A stretch of DNA of 64,000 nt from Nocardia brasiliensis (GCF_011801125.1 NZ_CP046171.1:1984001-2048000), one strand, 5' to 3'. Counted from the first letter of the stretch, positions 27,206-35,868 are shown. Notes: generated by a model not told the origin, from the letters alone. Numbers and translations are program-made.

Positions 27206-30200
27206 CGACAAAGATGTTGCCGCCGTCCGTAATTGGCTGGCCGATCCGGCCGGCGAGGCCGGGATCTACCTGGCCGACGAGGCCGACGGCTGGGAGTACC
27301 GCAGCTACGCCGAGCTCGCCGAGTCGACCTGGTCGATCGCGGCGCTGATGCGCGAGCACGGCATGAGCAGCGGCGACGGCGCCTGCGTGATCATGCCGAC
27401 CGGATTCCCCTGTGTCGCCGCGTTCTACGCGGTCTGGGCGTGCGGCGGGGTGTTCACGCCGGTCGCGCCGCCGATGTTCGGCGACCTGGACCAGATCGTC
27501 GCGCACATCGCAGGGATCCTGACCCAGGCCGCGCCGCGGCTGGTGGTCACCTCGATCGAGTTCGAGCAGCTGGTGCGCCAGGCGGCGACCGCGGCCGGGC
27601 GCACCGACGAGCCGCTGGTGATCAACGCGGCGGCGCTGCCCGAATGCCCGCCCGCGCAACGGGAGTTCGGCGCACCCGACGAGTGCGCGCTGCTGCAGTT
27701 CACCTCCGGCTCCACCGCCGCCCCGCGCGGTGTGCGGGTGAGCTGGCACAACCTGGCGAACAACATCGCGATGATCTCCGCGCTGGTCGAGTGGCAGCCG
27801 GGCGAGGCGATGGTCTCGTGGCTGCCGCTCTACCACGATATGGGTCTGGTCGGCGCGTTCCTGACCACCGTCACCAATCAGGGCGATCTGTATCTGATGC
27901 GGCCGGACCAGTTCGTCCGCGACCCGGTCCGCTGGTTGCGCGCGATGGCGCACGCCCAGCACTCGCCGTCGCCCTCGTTCGCGCTCGGCTATGTGGCACA
28001 CCGGGTTTCCCCCGCCGAGATCGCCGATCTGGACCTGTCCGGTTGGCGCACGCTGGCGGTCGGCTCGGAACCGGTCGAGATCGCCGATCTTCAGTCCTTC
28101 GCCGAACTCACCGGCCCGCAGGGTTTTTCGATGAGCGCCTACACGCTCGCGTACGGGCTGGCGGAGTCGACGCTGATGGTCACCTCCTCGGCGCGGCATC
28201 GCCCGATCACCGCGTTGCGCATCGATACGCCGACGCTGCGCTTCGGCGAGCCGATCACGGTGCTCGAGCAGCGGCTGCTGGATGACACCCACCGGGTCGA
28301 GGGCGCGGGCTGGATCACCGGCCTCGGCTACTCCACCCCGGAGTCCACCGTCACGGTGGTCGACGAGGAGGGCCGTCCGCTGCCGGACGGCACCCTCGGC
28401 GAGATGGTGGTGGTCGGCGATTCGGTCGCGCTCGGCTACTCCGACGAATCCGCGTCCGCATCCACCCGGATCAGCGACGGCGCACTGTACTCCGGCGACG
28501 CCGGATTCCTGCACCGCGGTGAGGTTTTCGTGCTCGGCCGGATGGGGTCGAGCCTGAAGGTGCGCGGCCGGTCGGTGTTCATGGAGGACATCGAGTCCCG
28601 GGTCGCGCAGGAAACCGGCATCACCAAGGGCAAGCTGGCCGCGGTCGCGATCACCGAGCCTGGCGCCCAGGGCATCGCGCTGTTCGCCGAGTCCAAGCCG
28701 GGGGACTGGATCGCCGAGGCACGCAAGATCATTCGCAGCGAGCTCGGTCCCGCCCAGACCGTCAGCATCGTCACCGGCCCGCGCGGCATCATCCGCCGCA
28801 CCTCCAGCGGCAAACCGCGCCGCAGGCACATGTGGGAGCAGTTCCGCACCGGCGCACTGGCCGACGCGGTCGCTCACGAAGAAACGGTGGGCGCAGGCGA
28901 GCGGGCCGCCCAGGAGACCGACTCGGACCTACCCGTGCCGACCATGGCGATCGATCGGGCAGCCCAGCTGCTCGACAAAGCGATGGACAGCGTTGTCGTG
29001 CCGCGGGATTCGACCGTGCTGTTCGAGGGGTCGCTGGCCGAGGGCTTCGGCAACGACGGTTCCGACGTGGACTTCCTGGTGCTCGCGCCCGGCGACGAGG
29101 ATCTGCCGACGCTGCCGACCGTGCTCTTCATCGACGGCCGCCGGGTGGAGGTGCGGACCCGCTCGGCCGCACAGCTGCGCGGCCAGCTCGAACAGGTCGC
29201 CAAGGCCACCACCGCGGCGGAACTGGACGAGGATCTGCTCAACCGCTGTCAGCGGTTCCTGCGGGCGACCGTGGTGCGCACCGGCAGTCAGGACGTCGGC
29301 GAATTGCGGGCGCTGCTCCCGCACGCCGCGTTCGCCGCGCTGCTCGCCGAGTGGTGGCACGACCGCGCCAGGCAGGCGCTGCGGTACGCCGTGGCGTTGC
29401 GTGCGCTGCACGCCCGCGACGAGGCGGTCGAATGGGCCCGCGACGGCCTGCTCCAAGCGATGAAGGGCTGGGCGGCGCGCCGCGGCGAGAGCTACGTGGA
29501 GACCAAATGGCTGCCGCGCCAGCTGGATCGGATCGGCGCCGACGATCTCATCGACCGCTACCGCGCGCTCGCCGATCCGGCGGCCTGGTCCGGTGCGGAC
29601 ACCGGCCGCGACACCGCGACGGCACCGGCCGAGGACGCGACCTGGGCCCAGTTGTTCACCCTGGCCGGGGAACTCGGGGTCGACGGCGTCGTCGACGATC
29701 CCGACCAGATCCTGTTCACCCGCGTGCCCGACGTGACCACCTGGCACATCGGCCCGCGCGTGCACGTCATGCGGGACAACAGCGACGTCTTCGTGCTTTC
29801 CGACGACGCCGCGCGCGCCTGGCGCTCGGTGGTGTTCCGGCATTCGATCGCGGCGGTGCTCGGGCGCGCTCAGCACGACAGCACCGCGGCCTTGGCCGAG
29901 TTCCTGCGGCTCGGGTTCGTCGGCCTGCAGTGGCGCGGCGGTGAAAAGCTCACGCCCGCTTTGGCGCTCTGCAAGCGCGCCAAGCCGTACACGCCGGTGC
30001 CCGCCGCGCTCGCACCCGCGCTCGGCGTGACCGGTGCGGCGCGCACGGACGTGCTCGTGACGCTCTCGCCGTTGCCCGCGCGCCGGTTCACCGAGTGCGC
30101 GTTGAACCTGGTGTGGTCGAACATCGTGCTGGAGAACGCCAGGGAGGACCTGGCGGGCGCGATCAAGAACGCGCAGGGCGCGGTCGCCGACATCGCCGCG

Positions 30201-30644
30201 CATCGGATGATCGCGATGGCCGTGCGGGTGGTGTTGTCCGCCTACGGTATTCACCCGCTGCCCGCCGATGTCGCCCCTGTGGCGACGCTGCACCGCCTGC
30301 TGCCGTCGACGTCCCGGCACCGGGACGAGCTGCTCGCCCGGCTGGAATCGGCACGGCGGGTGCGATTCTCGGAGCTGGTGGACGGCGGCGACGCGCTGGC
30401 CGGGCTCGCCGCTGTCGACGAGTTCGTCACGCTGGTGCGTTCGGTGGCCGCCGACCCGGCCGCCACCGGCTTCCCCGCCTCGTTCGACTCGCGCGAGCAA
30501 TGGCGTCGCACGCTGGCGATCGGCTACGACTGGTTGCGCATCGCCGGCTATCTGAACACCGAGCTGCCCCTCGACGAGGCCCGCGACCTGCTGGCTTCCG
30601 GTGGGCAGCAACCGCATCTACGCAACGAGGAGGTGCAGGCATGA
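27198..30644 (+). CDS. fatty acyl-AMP ligase fused to nucleotidyltransferase
   Basis: A 1148-residue fusion. Residues 1-560 are an adenylate-forming enzyme: LLQFTSGSTAAPRGV is the ATP loop, SWLPLYHDMGLVGAFL and YGLAEST are FAAL-like, GDAGFLHRGEVFVLGR precedes the hinge, and IIRRTSSGKPRRR ends the domain. A nucleotidyltransferase follows with GS at 611-612, S622-D-V-D625 and E651 completing the metal triad. The remaining roughly 450 residues are mainly helical, and one part (about 835-915) weakly recalls a PqqD-like winged helix. The first domain probably loads an acyl group on the ACP encoded next. The nucleotide-transfer target is unknown. The frame is unbroken, and the stop overlaps the ACP ATG. 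Confidence 0.82.
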   Translation: MRDDKDVAAVRNWLADPAGEAGIYLADEADGWEYRSYAELAESTWSIAALMREHGMSSGDGACVIMPTGFPCVAAFYAVWACGGVFTPVAPPMFGDLDQIVAHIAGILTQAAPRLVVTSIEFEQLVRQAATAAGRTDEPLVINAAALPECPPAQREFGAPDECALLQFTSGSTAAPRGVRVSWHNLANNIAMISALVEWQPGEAMVSWLPLYHDMGLVGAFLTTVTNQGDLYLMRPDQFVRDPVRWLRAMAHAQHSPSPSFALGYVAHRVSPAEIADLDLSGWRTLAVGSEPVEIADLQSFAELTGPQGFSMSAYTLAYGLAESTLMVTSSARHRPITALRIDTPTLRFGEPITVLEQRLLDDTHRVEGAGWITGLGYSTPESTVTVVDEEGRPLPDGTLGEMVVVGDSVALGYSDESASASTRISDGALYSGDAGFLHRGEVFVLGRMGSSLKVRGRSVFMEDIESRVAQETGITKGKLAAVAITEPGAQGIALFAESKPGDWIAEARKIIRSELGPAQTVSIVTGPRGIIRRTSSGKPRRRHMWEQFRTGALADAVAHEETVGAGERAAQETDSDLPVPTMAIDRAAQLLDKAMDSVVVPRDSTVLFEGSLAEGFGNDGSDVDFLVLAPGDEDLPTLPTVLFIDGRRVEVRTRSAAQLRGQLEQVAKATTAAELDEDLLNRCQRFLRATVVRTGSQDVGELRALLPHAAFAALLAEWWHDRARQALRYAVALRALHARDEAVEWARDGLLQAMKGWAARRGESYVETKWLPRQLDRIGADDLIDRYRALADPAAWSGADTGRDTATAPAEDATWAQLFTLAGELGVDGVVDDPDQILFTRVPDVTTWHIGPRVHVMRDNSDVFVLSDDAARAWRSVVFRHSIAAVLGRAQHDSTAALAEFLRLGFVGLQWRGGEKLTPALALCKRAKPYTPVPAALAPALGVTGAARTDVLVTLSPLPARRFTECALNLVWSNIVLENAREDLAGAIKNAQGAVADIAAHRMIAMAVRVVLSAYGIHPLPADVAPVATLHRLLPSTSRHRDELLARLESARRVRFSELVDGGDALAGLAAVDEFVTLVRSVAADPAATGFPASFDSREQWRRTLAIGYDWLRIAGYLNTELPLDEARDLLASGGQQPHLRNEEVQA

Positions 30645-30910
30645 CCGCAGTCGCCGATGCCGCGGTGGCCGAACGGGTCCGGGCGCTGGTCCAGCGGATG
30701 GCGCCCGACCCGCGGGCGGTCGCCACGGACGACCAGCGACTCGTCGAGGACATGGGCTTCGACTCGCTGCGTTTGATGGAGCTGACGGTGGTGCTGGAGC
30801 GGTCCTTCGACTTGCCCCGCTACCGGCCCGAGCAGCTCGTCGGCGTGCGCCGGGTCGGCGAGGTCGTCACGCTGGTCACCGGTACGCTCGCCGCGGAGGG
30901 ACGCGCATGA
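30641..30910 (+). CDS. acyl carrier protein
   Basis: An 89-residue carrier protein. The phosphopantetheine site is Ser42 in GFDSLRLMEL. The protein has the expected four-helix pattern and the length of a stand-alone ACP. It would carry the acyl group activated by the upstream FAAL domain and present it to the SDR and AfsA-like enzymes. Both ends overlap neighbours by ATGA, and GAGGAGG precedes the start. Confidence 0.92.
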   Translation: MTAVADAAVAERVRALVQRMAPDPRAVATDDQRLVEDMGFDSLRLMELTVVLERSFDLPRYRPEQLVGVRRVGEVVTLVTGTLAAEGRA

Positions 30911-31998
30911 GTGGGCGGGATACGGTGTTGCTCACCGGGGCCTCGGGCCTGGTCGGCGCGGAGGTCGTCGCGCGGCTTGCCGCGGCGAGCAGGCCGGTCG
31001 CCGCGGTGCTGCACAGCAATTCGCGGATCATCCGCAACGACGGCACGGTGCTCGGCGCGGGCCGCGCGGTCGCGGGCGACATCCGCGCCGCGGGACTCGG
31101 TCTGGCCGAGCCGGATCGGGCCGATCTCGCCGACCGCGTCGGCATCATCGTGCACTGCGCCGCGACGACCGCCTTCGACGCTTCCGCGACCGATTACGAC
31201 GAGCTCAACGTGCGGGGCACGGCCAACGCGATCGAGCTGGCGCGGGCGTGGGACGTGCCGCTCGTGCACGTCAGCACCGCCTACGTGTGCGGTGAACGCA
31301 GCGGCACCGTCGCCGAGAGCGACCTCGACGCGGGCCAGTCGTTCGGAAACGGCTACGAGCAGAGCAAGTTCCGGGCCGAGCAGCTGGTGCGGGCGGCGGG
31401 GGAGCAGGGACTGCGCTGGGCGATCGTGCGGCCGGGCATCGTCACCGGCGCGAGCGACACCGGCGCGATCCGCGAGTACAAGAACCTCTACACCGTCGTC
31501 AAACTCATGGTGGAGGGCAAGCTGCGCTCGCTGCCCGGCCGCTACGACGCGACGCTCGCGCTGGCCCCGGTAGACCACGTCGCCGACGTGATCGCCGCCG
31601 CCGTACTGGATTTCGATTCCGCGTACGGGCGCACCTTCCACGCTGTCGGCCGGGATTCCCTGTCGCTGCGCGAGGTTTCGGACGTGCTCGCCGAGTACCC
31701 GTCGTTCGAGGTCGCGACTTTCGTGCCCGCCGGGACCTTCGACGAGAACGACCTCGACGGGATCGAGCGCGAGTACTACCGGCGCATCGGTGTGCTCTAC
31801 ACCAGCTATTTCCGCCGCCGGTTGCGTTTCGACACGGCGAATACCGAAGTGCTGCTGGGCAATCCCGCGCCGGAAAGTGGCAAGGAGTACCTGCGATCGC
31901 TGTTGGACTACTGCCTGGAGTCCGGCTACCTTGGCGTGCCGCTGCCTTCGATCGAAGAAGTGCTGGCGAGCACCGAGGTCGGCGAGGTGGCCCGATGA
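30907..31998 (+). CDS. thioester-reductase-like SDR
   Basis: A 363-residue extended SDR. It opens with the Rossmann motif TGASGLVG, contains STAYVCGE with the catalytic Thr/Ser position, and has Y-x-x-x-K in GYEQSKFRAEQL. The arrangement fits the NAD_binding_4 group that includes stand-alone thioester reductase domains, which release carrier-bound acyl chains as aldehydes or alcohols. Sugar epimerase activity is an alternative. Position right after the ACP favours action on a carrier-bound acyl chain. Both junctions are 4-nt overlaps. Confidence 0.82.
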   Translation: MSGRDTVLLTGASGLVGAEVVARLAAASRPVAAVLHSNSRIIRNDGTVLGAGRAVAGDIRAAGLGLAEPDRADLADRVGIIVHCAATTAFDASATDYDELNVRGTANAIELARAWDVPLVHVSTAYVCGERSGTVAESDLDAGQSFGNGYEQSKFRAEQLVRAAGEQGLRWAIVRPGIVTGASDTGAIREYKNLYTVVKLMVEGKLRSLPGRYDATLALAPVDHVADVIAAAVLDFDSAYGRTFHAVGRDSLSLREVSDVLAEYPSFEVATFVPAGTFDENDLDGIEREYYRRIGVLYTSYFRRRLRFDTANTEVLLGNPAPESGKEYLRSLLDYCLESGYLGVPLPSIEEVLASTEVGEVAR

Positions 31999-32915
31999 GC
32001 GCGCCGATCGAGCGGCTGCTCGCGACGCTGACTCCGCAGCCGGAGAAGGTGAAAGCCTATGCCGCCGACACCTATCTGCTGGAGACCGTCGACCAGCTCG
32101 ACCGGCTGGGTGTGGACGCCGCGAAGTTCGCCCGTGAACATTCGCTGCTACTGCTCAAGCCGGACGCGATCGTCGCCAGAGCGGTCGGGCCGACCCTGAA
32201 ATGGCTGGCCGACAACGACTTCCAGGTCGTCTCCGCGTTCCGGGCCGGTGTGGATCGGCACCTGGCCCGCGCGCTGTGGTACTTCGCGTGGAACATCGCC
32301 TCGCCCGAACGCCGCACGCTGGCCGATCTGCTCGTCGGTGTCTCCGACGTGCTGGTGCTGGTCGTGCGCGGCGCGGACGGGGAGCTGCCGGTCTCGGTGC
32401 GGCTCACCGAGGCAAAGGGACCGACCGATCCGCGTAAACGCGAGGCGGGCCAGCTGCGATATCTCCTCGGTAGACACAATTACCTGCTCAACCTGGTGCA
32501 TTCGCCCGACGATCCGGCGGACGTGCTCCGTGAGCTCGCCATCTATCTGGACGAGCACCGGCGGGCGGCGGTGATCGCGCAGGCGAATGCGGGTGCGGAT
32601 CGCTCGGCCGAGGCGCTCGCGCTCACCAATGCGCTGTACACCGCGGTCCCCGCACGCAGTTTCGATCGCGCGGACGCGACCGAACAGATCCTGGGCGACC
32701 TGAAACGGGCCGGTGCGCCTGCCCCCGATGACTTCGACCCACATGCGGACGACGAGTGCGCGCGGCTGCTGTACGCCGCGTGGGCCGAAGGCCGAGAACT
32801 CGATCCGTGGTCGGTGATCGTGCTCGGGTCTTATGTACTCCCGATGCGGGCCGGTACCCAGCAGCAGACGCTGCGACCGGTATCCGCTGACGATTGGTTG
32901 GAGGGACGACCGTGA
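31995..32915 (+). CDS. divergent NDK-like protein with extra domain
   Basis: A 306-residue protein whose residues 50-180 align by eye with nucleoside diphosphate kinase. LLLLKPDAI gives Lys55 for the NDK lysine, GPTDP gives Thr144, LRYLL gives an arginine near 155, and NLVHSPDD gives Asn166 and His169 for the Asn and phospho-His. A helical N-terminal extension of about 48 residues and a C-terminal domain of about 125 residues are not found in ordinary NDK. The key residues look intact, so phosphotransfer is plausible, but similarity elsewhere is low. A canonical ndk exists at 13919, so this copy probably has a pathway-specific role, perhaps in phosphorylating an intermediate or nucleotide made by its operon neighbours. 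Confidence 0.7.
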   Translation: MSAPIERLLATLTPQPEKVKAYAADTYLLETVDQLDRLGVDAAKFAREHSLLLLKPDAIVARAVGPTLKWLADNDFQVVSAFRAGVDRHLARALWYFAWNIASPERRTLADLLVGVSDVLVLVVRGADGELPVSVRLTEAKGPTDPRKREAGQLRYLLGRHNYLLNLVHSPDDPADVLRELAIYLDEHRRAAVIAQANAGADRSAEALALTNALYTAVPARSFDRADATEQILGDLKRAGAPAPDDFDPHADDECARLLYAAWAEGRELDPWSVIVLGSYVLPMRAGTQQQTLRPVSADDWLEGRP

Positions 32916-33904
32916 CGGCAAATGTGGAAACGGTGAAGACGGCAACCCATCTACGCACCATCTCGCGTGCGCTGGCGCACCGGTGCGCGGTGTCGGAGGT
33001 GTTCGTCACCTCGCTCGACGCCGTCGGCGAGCACGAGTTCGTGGTCGGTGCCCAATTGCCGCGGATGCACGCGTATTACAGCGACCACGCCGGAACGCTG
33101 GGTTTGCGTCACGATCCGCTGCTGGTGATGGAGGCGGCCAGACAGGCCGCGATCGCGCTCAGCCACGAGTTCTACGGTGTCCCCGCCGAAATGGGGTTCA
33201 TCGTGCGCACCTTCAACGGCACCGGCGCCGACACCGCGGCCTGGACGGTGGGCACCGCGCCCGCCGACCTGGTCATGCGGGTGCGGGTGCCGCGCAGGCA
33301 CGTGCGCGGTGACACGTTGCAGGGATTGGACATGGTGCTCGAAATCGATTGCGGCACTGAGTCGATGATGACCGTGGACGGGTCGTTCTCCTGGGTGACG
33401 CCGCGGCAGTGGGCGGCGCTGCGCTCGGCGTTCCGCAAGAGCATCGACCTCGGGGCGTACGTCGGTGCCTCGGCGCTCGGTGAGCGGGCCGCGGCGGCTG
33501 ACGTCGGGCGGGAGAACTGGCGCAACGTCGTGATCGGGCCGCCGCGACTGGAGGGCAACACCGCAAGGGCGGTGCTCGTCCCGGATCTGGGGCATCCGTT
33601 CCTGTTCGATCACGAACTCGACCACGTGCCCGGCAGCCTGCTGATCGAGGCGTGCAGGCAGACCGCCTTGGCCATGGTGCTGCACCGCGCCCCGCAATTG
33701 GAATGTGTCGGAAGCTCTTTCGATCGTTTCGTCGAGCTGGACCGGCCAGCGGAATGCGTCGCCGAGATCACCGGGCAGCAGGCCGACCGCACCGTGATCC
33801 ACTGCGAGATCTGGCAGGCCGACGCCGTGGCGGCCGAGATCGATCTCGAATTCGCCGACGACGAACTAGGTTTCGGCGCCGACGAGCCGGAGGCGAGCCG
33901 TTGA
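32912..33904 (+). CDS. AfsA/ScbA-family protein
   Basis: A 330-residue protein with two hotdog-like repeats of the A-factor biosynthesis family. The first repeat carries LPRMHAYYSDH and HDPLLVMEAARQAA (Glu74, Arg77); the second carries HPFLFDHELDHVPGSLLIEACRQTA (Glu246, Arg249). In Streptomyces AfsA joins a beta-ketoacyl chain from ACP to DHAP to begin gamma-butyrolactone signals. Here the ACP, an acyl ligase and a reductase are in the same operon, but no butyrolactone receptor is adjacent. The GTG start has GGAGGGA upstream and overlaps the previous stop (GTGA). Confidence 0.85.
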   Translation: MTANVETVKTATHLRTISRALAHRCAVSEVFVTSLDAVGEHEFVVGAQLPRMHAYYSDHAGTLGLRHDPLLVMEAARQAAIALSHEFYGVPAEMGFIVRTFNGTGADTAAWTVGTAPADLVMRVRVPRRHVRGDTLQGLDMVLEIDCGTESMMTVDGSFSWVTPRQWAALRSAFRKSIDLGAYVGASALGERAAAADVGRENWRNVVIGPPRLEGNTARAVLVPDLGHPFLFDHELDHVPGSLLIEACRQTALAMVLHRAPQLECVGSSFDRFVELDRPAECVAEITGQQADRTVIHCEIWQADAVAAEIDLEFADDELGFGADEPEASR

Positions 33905-34512
33905 CGGGCGCCGAACTGCTCACCACCACCCGGTCCACCCGCCGCCGTCTCGACCTGTCCCGTCCGGTCGATCGGCAGGACCTGCTCGACTGTTTGGACA
34001 TCGCGGTGCAGGCGCCCAGCGGCAGCAATCGGCAACCGTGGCGGTTCCTCATCGTGCAGGACGGTGAAACGAAGCGGCAGATCGGGGAGTTCTACCGCAA
34101 AAGCTTCGCCGCCAACCTGTCCGGTCGCACACCGCGGCCCGACCAGCTCGGTGACCTCGCCTCGGGTCAGTACCTCGCCGATCATCTGGCCGAGGTGCCC
34201 GCGCTGGTGTTCGTCTGCTCGCTCGGCCGCCCGCCGGAGCCCGCCGCGCCGCCGCGCCTGGCCAGCTTCTACGGATCGATCTATCCCGCGGTGTGGAACT
34301 TCATGCTGGCGTTGCGCACCCGCGGACTCGGATCCTGCCTGACCACCGCGCACCTGGCCTACGAACGGGAAATCGCGGAGCTGCTCGGGATTCCGTACGA
34401 CGAGGTGGCCCAGGTGGCCATGGTGCCGGTCGCGCATCTGCTGCCCGGCCGCGACCGGCCGGGGCGGCGCACCCCGGCCGCCGAGCTGACCAGCTGGGAC
34501 CGGTGGGCGTGA
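33901..34512 (+). CDS. nitroreductase-family flavoprotein
   Basis: A 203-residue FMN enzyme of the nitroreductase fold. TTRSTRRRLD and APSGSNRQPWRFLIV are the FMN-phosphate contacts, and GLGSCLTTAHLAYEREIAELLGIP is the conserved C-terminal region. Members reduce nitro groups, quinones or enones, or oxidise azolines in biosynthesis. The TTG start is chosen because it overlaps the AfsA-like stop (TTGA) and has CCGGAGG upstream. The substrate is probably an intermediate of the surrounding pathway. Confidence 0.88.
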   Translation: MTGAELLTTTRSTRRRLDLSRPVDRQDLLDCLDIAVQAPSGSNRQPWRFLIVQDGETKRQIGEFYRKSFAANLSGRTPRPDQLGDLASGQYLADHLAEVPALVFVCSLGRPPEPAAPPRLASFYGSIYPAVWNFMLALRTRGLGSCLTTAHLAYEREIAELLGIPYDEVAQVAMVPVAHLLPGRDRPGRRTPAAELTSWDRWA

Positions 34513-35423
34513 CCGGCCCGCTGGCCTCGATCGCGCGGATAGTGCGGTTCACCGCGGTGATGTACAAGCCGCACTATCTGCTCTACGGCGTGCTGTGGGT
34601 GCTGGCGCTGGAGGGCACGGCTTCGCTGGTGACACAGCCGGATTCGGCGTGGCGGCCGACCTGGCACACCGTGCTCCGGATCGTCGTCGTCGCGTTCGTG
34701 CTGCTGTACCTGCGCATGGTCGACGAGCAGAAGGACCTCGAGTACGACCGCGTGCACAATCCGGACCGGCCGCTGGTGACCGGCGCGGTGAGCGCGGGAG
34801 AGCTGCGGGCGGCGATGGGTGTCATCGCCGTCGGCGCGATCGCGGGCAGTCTCGTGCTTTCGGTCGGTTCGGCCGTGATGATCGCCGTGGCAATGGCTTA
34901 CGGGTTGGCGCTGTGGGGCATGGAGCGCCTGTCCGGCACGGTGCGCGACGCGATCATGGTGAACCTGATCGTCACCTACCCCGTGCAGCTGCTCGTGACC
35001 GCCTACGTGGTGGTTTCGGCCATCGACACCGGTGAGGTCCGGGCGCATTGGCAGGCCGCGGCCGTGGCCGTCGTGTTCGCGGGCGCGTTCCTGCAATTCG
35101 AATTCGCCAGGAAGACTTCGCGGGAGCGCCGGCCGGGCGAGATGCTGTACTCGAACGCGCTGGGCGCCAACGGGAGTGTGGCGGCGATGCTGGCGTGCGC
35201 GGCGATCGCGGTGCTGTGCGACATCTTGCTGGTCCGACCGTGGGACTTCGCGGTGCCCGCGGCGTCGGTCGCGTGGGTGCCGGTGGCGTTGCTGTCGCTG
35301 CCGCTGCTCGGTGCGGTGAAGTTCCTGCGTTCGACGCGGACCGACTATCCCTTCGGGCCCGCGGTGCTGTTCATCCTGTCGTTGTATCTGACCTTGATCG
35401 TGCAGGCGTTGCTGCTGCCGTAG
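34509..35423 (+). CDS. UbiA-family membrane enzyme
   Basis: A 304-residue membrane protein with about eight to nine hydrophobic segments, of the UbiA prenyltransferase superfamily. The first metal/diphosphate motif is VDEQKDLEYDRVHNPDRPLVTG-like (DExxDxxxD, near residues 75-83). The second Asp-rich DxxxD motif is not seen; the equivalent loop reads EFARKTSRER. It may therefore use an atypical donor or catalyse a related membrane reaction. The GTG at 34509 overlaps the nitroreductase stop. It closes the eight-gene operon, suggesting that the product is lipid-linked or is anchored or exported. Confidence 0.8.
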   Translation: MTGPLASIARIVRFTAVMYKPHYLLYGVLWVLALEGTASLVTQPDSAWRPTWHTVLRIVVVAFVLLYLRMVDEQKDLEYDRVHNPDRPLVTGAVSAGELRAAMGVIAVGAIAGSLVLSVGSAVMIAVAMAYGLALWGMERLSGTVRDAIMVNLIVTYPVQLLVTAYVVVSAIDTGEVRAHWQAAAVAVVFAGAFLQFEFARKTSRERRPGEMLYSNALGANGSVAAMLACAAIAVLCDILLVRPWDFAVPAASVAWVPVALLSLPLLGAVKFLRSTRTDYPFGPAVLFILSLYLTLIVQALLLP

Positions 35424-35523
35424 CGAACTCGTGCCGGTGCGGTCGGCCGTGTCGGCCGTTGTCGCGGGGGAATACCAGGGACGATCGGAGTTTCGGCGTC
35501 ACACCACGGAAGAGAGGATCGCT

Positions 35524-35868
35524 GTGAGTATCCTGCTGAAGCGGATCGGCGGAGGTGGCTGTCTGGTCACACTCGCCTCCGGATTGCTGATCGCGGGCTC
35601 GGGGTCCGCGCAGGGCGACCCCGGCGCGTGCTACATCGACCAGGGGCTGACCGACGCGGTCGCGCGATGCCACGATGGGGACGGCGCCTCCGTCCTGGAG
35701 ATCGAATGCGTCGGCCTGATGACACCGAGTACGCCGGACGGCCAGATCTTCGGCGCGTACTCGGGCACGGATTCCGTGCCTTCCCCGGTCGGCCAGCCCA
35801 TGCGCGCCTCGTGCATCTCCGACGACACCCTCGGCTTCACCACCCGAGCCTTCGTCACCCCGAAGTAG
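35524..35868 (+). CDS. small secreted protein, unknown function
   Basis: A 114-residue protein with a signal peptide: LLKR then a hydrophobic run to about residue 27, with cleavage probable after GSGSAQG. The mature part of about 85 residues has four cysteines (CYID, ARCHD, IECVG, ASCIS), likely two disulphides. The GTG start is chosen for GAAGAGAGG upstream and because it places the signal peptide at the very N-terminus. I do not recognise the family. It lies 100 nt after the UbiA gene, with its own ribosome site, and may be unrelated to that operon. Confidence 0.7.
   Translation: MSILLKRIGGGGCLVTLASGLLIAGSGSAQGDPGACYIDQGLTDAVARCHDGDGASVLEIECVGLMTPSTPDGQIFGAYSGTDSVPSPVGQPMRASCISDDTLGFTTRAFVTPK

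Noticed and set aside
27198..28900. Ordinary acyl-CoA synthetase for the adenylation domain
   Set aside because: The sequence SWLPLYHDMGLVGAFL and adjacency to an ACP favour acyl-AMP ligase acting with ACP; CoA ligase activity is not excluded.
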